Shown piece after piece: positions 61,956 through 64,000 of a stretch of 64,000 nt of DNA (position 1 is the stretch's first letter; each line of letters begins with the position of its first letter). The stretch comes from Liolophura sinensis. Lineage: Eukaryota > Mollusca > Polyplacophora > Chitonida > Chitonidae. Location of the stretch: contig NC_088301.1 of the NCBI RefSeq assembly GCF_032854445.1, forward strand, positions 7,052,044-7,116,043. Reading direction: 5' to 3'. A model generated the notes under the pieces. It was not told the origin of the DNA. It saw only the letters and a list, made by a program, of their open reading frames with translations, and did no database searches. Both the position numbers and the translations under genes were made by a program.

Positions 61956-62163
61956 GTGTGCTATAGCTGGCCTGCATGCTGTTGTGGTAGTCCTCATAAT
62001 AAAAAAATGAAAGAAGTCAAACCACCACGGTATGTGAGTCTCATAGTCTCTTGTTTTAATTTTATTCCACACTGTATGGCGTAACAGGTCAAACAGGGAA
62101 AACAAGGACGTGGAATGCATAACACATCGAACTGGGAAGAAAGAATGTTATTTGATGTATGTT

Positions 62164-62736
62164 TTACAGTCCATGCGTGTGGAAAAAAAACGAGGGATGA
62201 ATCCCAAACTGGCGATCCACCCAATCGAACACCCGTAAGTCATTATCGTAGGTCGTGCACGCTGTGTCCAACGTGTGTACAATAGCATCCATGGGACGAC
62301 CTCGAGCTCACTGGGTTAAGTAATACACACAATATTGACCGCACACGGTCGTGTCCAGACTCTGCAGCCGCCGATCGTTCCACGTCCAGTGATGTGTTCC
62401 CCGGTTAAGCCAAGCGGTGATATCGGGGTAGAGGGGTGGGAGTCCGTAGGAATCAAAGTATTCGCCCCGGAGATGGAGTGGGTTGGACCACCGGTCTATG
62501 AAGACGGCGACCCAATGTCGTCCTGGGCGAAGGCACGTGTCTGTGTTAATGATGCAGGCCCAGGGGTGTCCAAGGCATCCTAGGGGCGGGACGTGAGGGG
62601 AGTGAGGGGAGATGATCCCGAGGGTAGACACCATCCCCTGCTTCCACCACAGCCCGCGTAAACACGTCTGTTTGTAGCACACGTCGCAATTGTACCGTGT
62701 CCATGTTGTTGTTTGTTTGTTTTTTTGGCTGTTCAA
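62164..62736 (-). pseudogene. Adenain-like cysteine protease of Polinton (premature stop)
   Basis: Capsid-maturation protease related to the adenovirus protease. Minus-strand frame 62736-62308 shows the catalytic order His (GRHWVAVFID), acidic (EYFDSYG) and Cys (TTVCGQYCVYYL), with CIINTDTCLRPG just before the His block. A TGA at 62310-62308 interrupts the frame soon after the cysteine. The same frame then stays open for about 47 more codons to a TAA at 62166-62164, suggesting one nonsense mutation in a recently intact gene. The start codon is uncertain. It lies directly downstream of the capsid gene on the same strand. Confidence 0.8.
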
Positions 62737-62739
62737 CTG

Positions 62740-64000
62740 GCGAAGTCACAGAGCACGTTTCGGCTTTGGTCTATTTCTATGATATTGCTGAATTCAGCGT
62801 AGCACACCACGTTAATGTTTCCGGCAGTGGTTTGGCAAACCGCATCTCCAGGCGCAAATCCCCTTTTTGTACCAGGTTCAGTTGGTGGTCATCGTGGAGA
62901 CTAGGGGTCAAGTCGAAACAAAACAGCGTGTGGCCTTCGGCGAATGTGGTGCGCTTGATATTATTTTCCTCGTCGTGAAACGCTTTCCCCGTGTGGGTAA
63001 AGAGGTCATGTACGTGCGGATGAAATTCTCGTTCTCAAAGTCGGGTGTCAGGGGCTTGGTTGGAATCTGACGACCGCCGACGTACAAGGCGACGAAGTTT
63101 GTGTAGTAGTGTCGGAAACGAAACGGGTTTTTAGTGTAGTCCCCGTCAAAAGCCGTGCTGCTCACACACCCCACCACTAAACGTGTCGGTAAGTTGCCCA
63201 GAAATAGGTTTTGTTCATTGATGAGGGTGTGACCTCTGGGTACAGAGAAATACTTGGTCAGCACGCGGCGGATCGGGTACTTGGCAGGAGCTTTGGTCAA
63301 GGCTTTCAAATGCCCCAGTTGCACACCGCTGGTGATTTTCACTTTACGCGAAAAGATCAATACCTCCTCCAAGCTGGTCTTGTAGCCGGGAGAGGCTTCA
63401 TCGGACATCAAAGCAAACGAATCCTTAGCTGGGGTGAGACGGATGCGGACAGTGACGTTGTTGAGCAGGTGTCGGTGTTGCAGGAACATGTCACAATGCA
63501 GGCGACCCAGCATGTCAACCGACCGACTTTCAGCCGTGCAGGTCAGCCGATCGACAAACCCGGCGTTGGTGTCGGTCATCGTGTCAAACTTTCCTAGGGT
63601 ATCCGCATACCACAAGGCAGCAGACAGCTGGCTCTTTTTAGCCTCTTTACCGTAAGACAACAATGTCTCCAAGTAAGCCCGGTATGGGTACATGTTGGTG
63701 GACGGCGTGATGAGTTTATCGTTCAGGGAGACGTCGACCTGTCGCCACATGGATTGTATCCACAGGTTAGTCGGAGCCACCTTCTTGTCAGCCGCCACAG
63801 CCGTCCCGTCCCCGTTGAGGATTTTTGCCTTCACGTACAGCACGGTGTTGGCCAAGTCCAGGTAAGTGTCTGCGTCAGCGTTGGTGATGACAAATTCTAC
63901 AGGTCCCACATCACTCAGGCTGGCGATGGGGCTGTAAGCATCCCAGCGGCCTTCTCGAACGCTAGTGTCGGTCGGGGGTAAGGTCCACAAATCAAACTCA
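62740..64000 (-). pseudogene. Polinton capsid protein (hexon-like, probably major), frameshifted, 5' end off window
   Basis: Minus-strand frame open from the window edge to 62908. Landmarks: DLWTLPPTDTSVREGRW, VEFVITNADADTYLDLANT, NLWIQSMWRQVDVSLNDKLI, YPYRAYLETLLSYGKEAKKS, LFLGNLPTRLVVGCV, NPFRFRHYYTNFVALYVGG and IPTKPLTPDFENENFIRTYM. These match the metazoan 'F54H12.2-like' family, carried by Polintons and assigned to their jelly-roll capsid genes. Probably only the first few residues lie beyond 64000. Family-like coding continues in other frames to about 62740, so there is a frameshift near 62990 and another near 62800. I favour the major capsid protein, but whether it is major or minor is from memory. 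Confidence 0.7.

Larger units (their letters stand above)
53780..64000. mobile_element. Polinton/adintovirus-like element, copy 2 (right end off window)
   Basis: Contiguous GC-rich block with a zinc-finger gene (+), a RING gene (-), PolB (+), an adenain-like protease (-) and a jelly-roll capsid protein (-), the gene set of Maverick/Polinton virus-like transposons. Integrase, packaging ATPase and minor capsid genes are not seen and may lie beyond 64000. The left boundary is approximate: upstream of the shared promoter module at 53862, with no terminal inverted repeat located. Confidence 0.8.

Noticed and set aside
1-64000. CRISPR arrays, bacterial operons or prophage-type systems
   Set aside because: The window is clearly eukaryotic with spliced genes; tandem repeats present lack spacer structure.

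Overview
This is eukaryotic nuclear DNA from an invertebrate: spliced genes with GT-AG introns, dispersed tRNA-derived SINEs, nested retroelements and Polinton (Maverick)-type virus-like elements. The SINE, with a tRNA-like head and a tail ending in ATATTCTTGAGTACGGCGTAA-type sequence and (AAATA)n, is of a kind I associate with molluscs. A marine mollusc is my best guess, but this is inference.

Positions 1-36.2 kb hold three conserved host genes. BTF3 (nascent-polypeptide-associated complex beta) lies on the minus strand and its 3' end runs off the left edge. NASP (histone H1/H3-H4 chaperone) lies on the plus strand at 9190-22518, and its 18 coding exons join into one 726-residue frame. MED8 (Mediator head subunit) lies on the minus strand at 26626-36186, and its 7 exons join into a 247-residue frame. 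BTF3 and NASP appear to share a divergent CRE-containing promoter near 8.8-9.2 kb. NASP and MED8 converge. Introns and spacers hold SINEs, a small inverted-terminal-repeat family, three minisatellites and a duplicated AT-rich block.

Positions 37.6-64 kb are accessory. A decayed Polinton copy (about 37.7-41.6 kb) keeps integrase and PolB remnants. It is followed by TATAGTA-type low-complexity DNA, then arrays of a repeat of about 300 bp. These arrays are split by a nested insertion: a Penelope-type reverse transcriptase gene bounded by a TATCTAG duplication, itself interrupted by a non-LTR retrotransposon fragment with its own 14-bp duplication and by a second block carrying a 755-bp foldback element. 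From about 53.8 kb to the right edge is a second, younger Polinton/adintovirus-like element. It carries a four-finger C2H2 protein, a proline-rich RING-finger protein, protein-primed-type PolB, an adenain-like protease and a jelly-roll capsid protein. PolB, protease and capsid genes carry frameshifts or stops, whereas the RING gene and the zinc-finger exon look open.

The most striking feature is that the divergent RING and PolB genes of the second element both end in a canonical replication-dependent histone mRNA 3' stem-loop (6-bp stem, TTTC loop, ACCCA/ACCAA flank) with a purine-rich stretch about 14 nt downstream. The element's promoters carry CCAAT arrays with E2F-like and CRE sites. Together these suggest a virus-like element that expresses its genes in S phase through host histone-type control.
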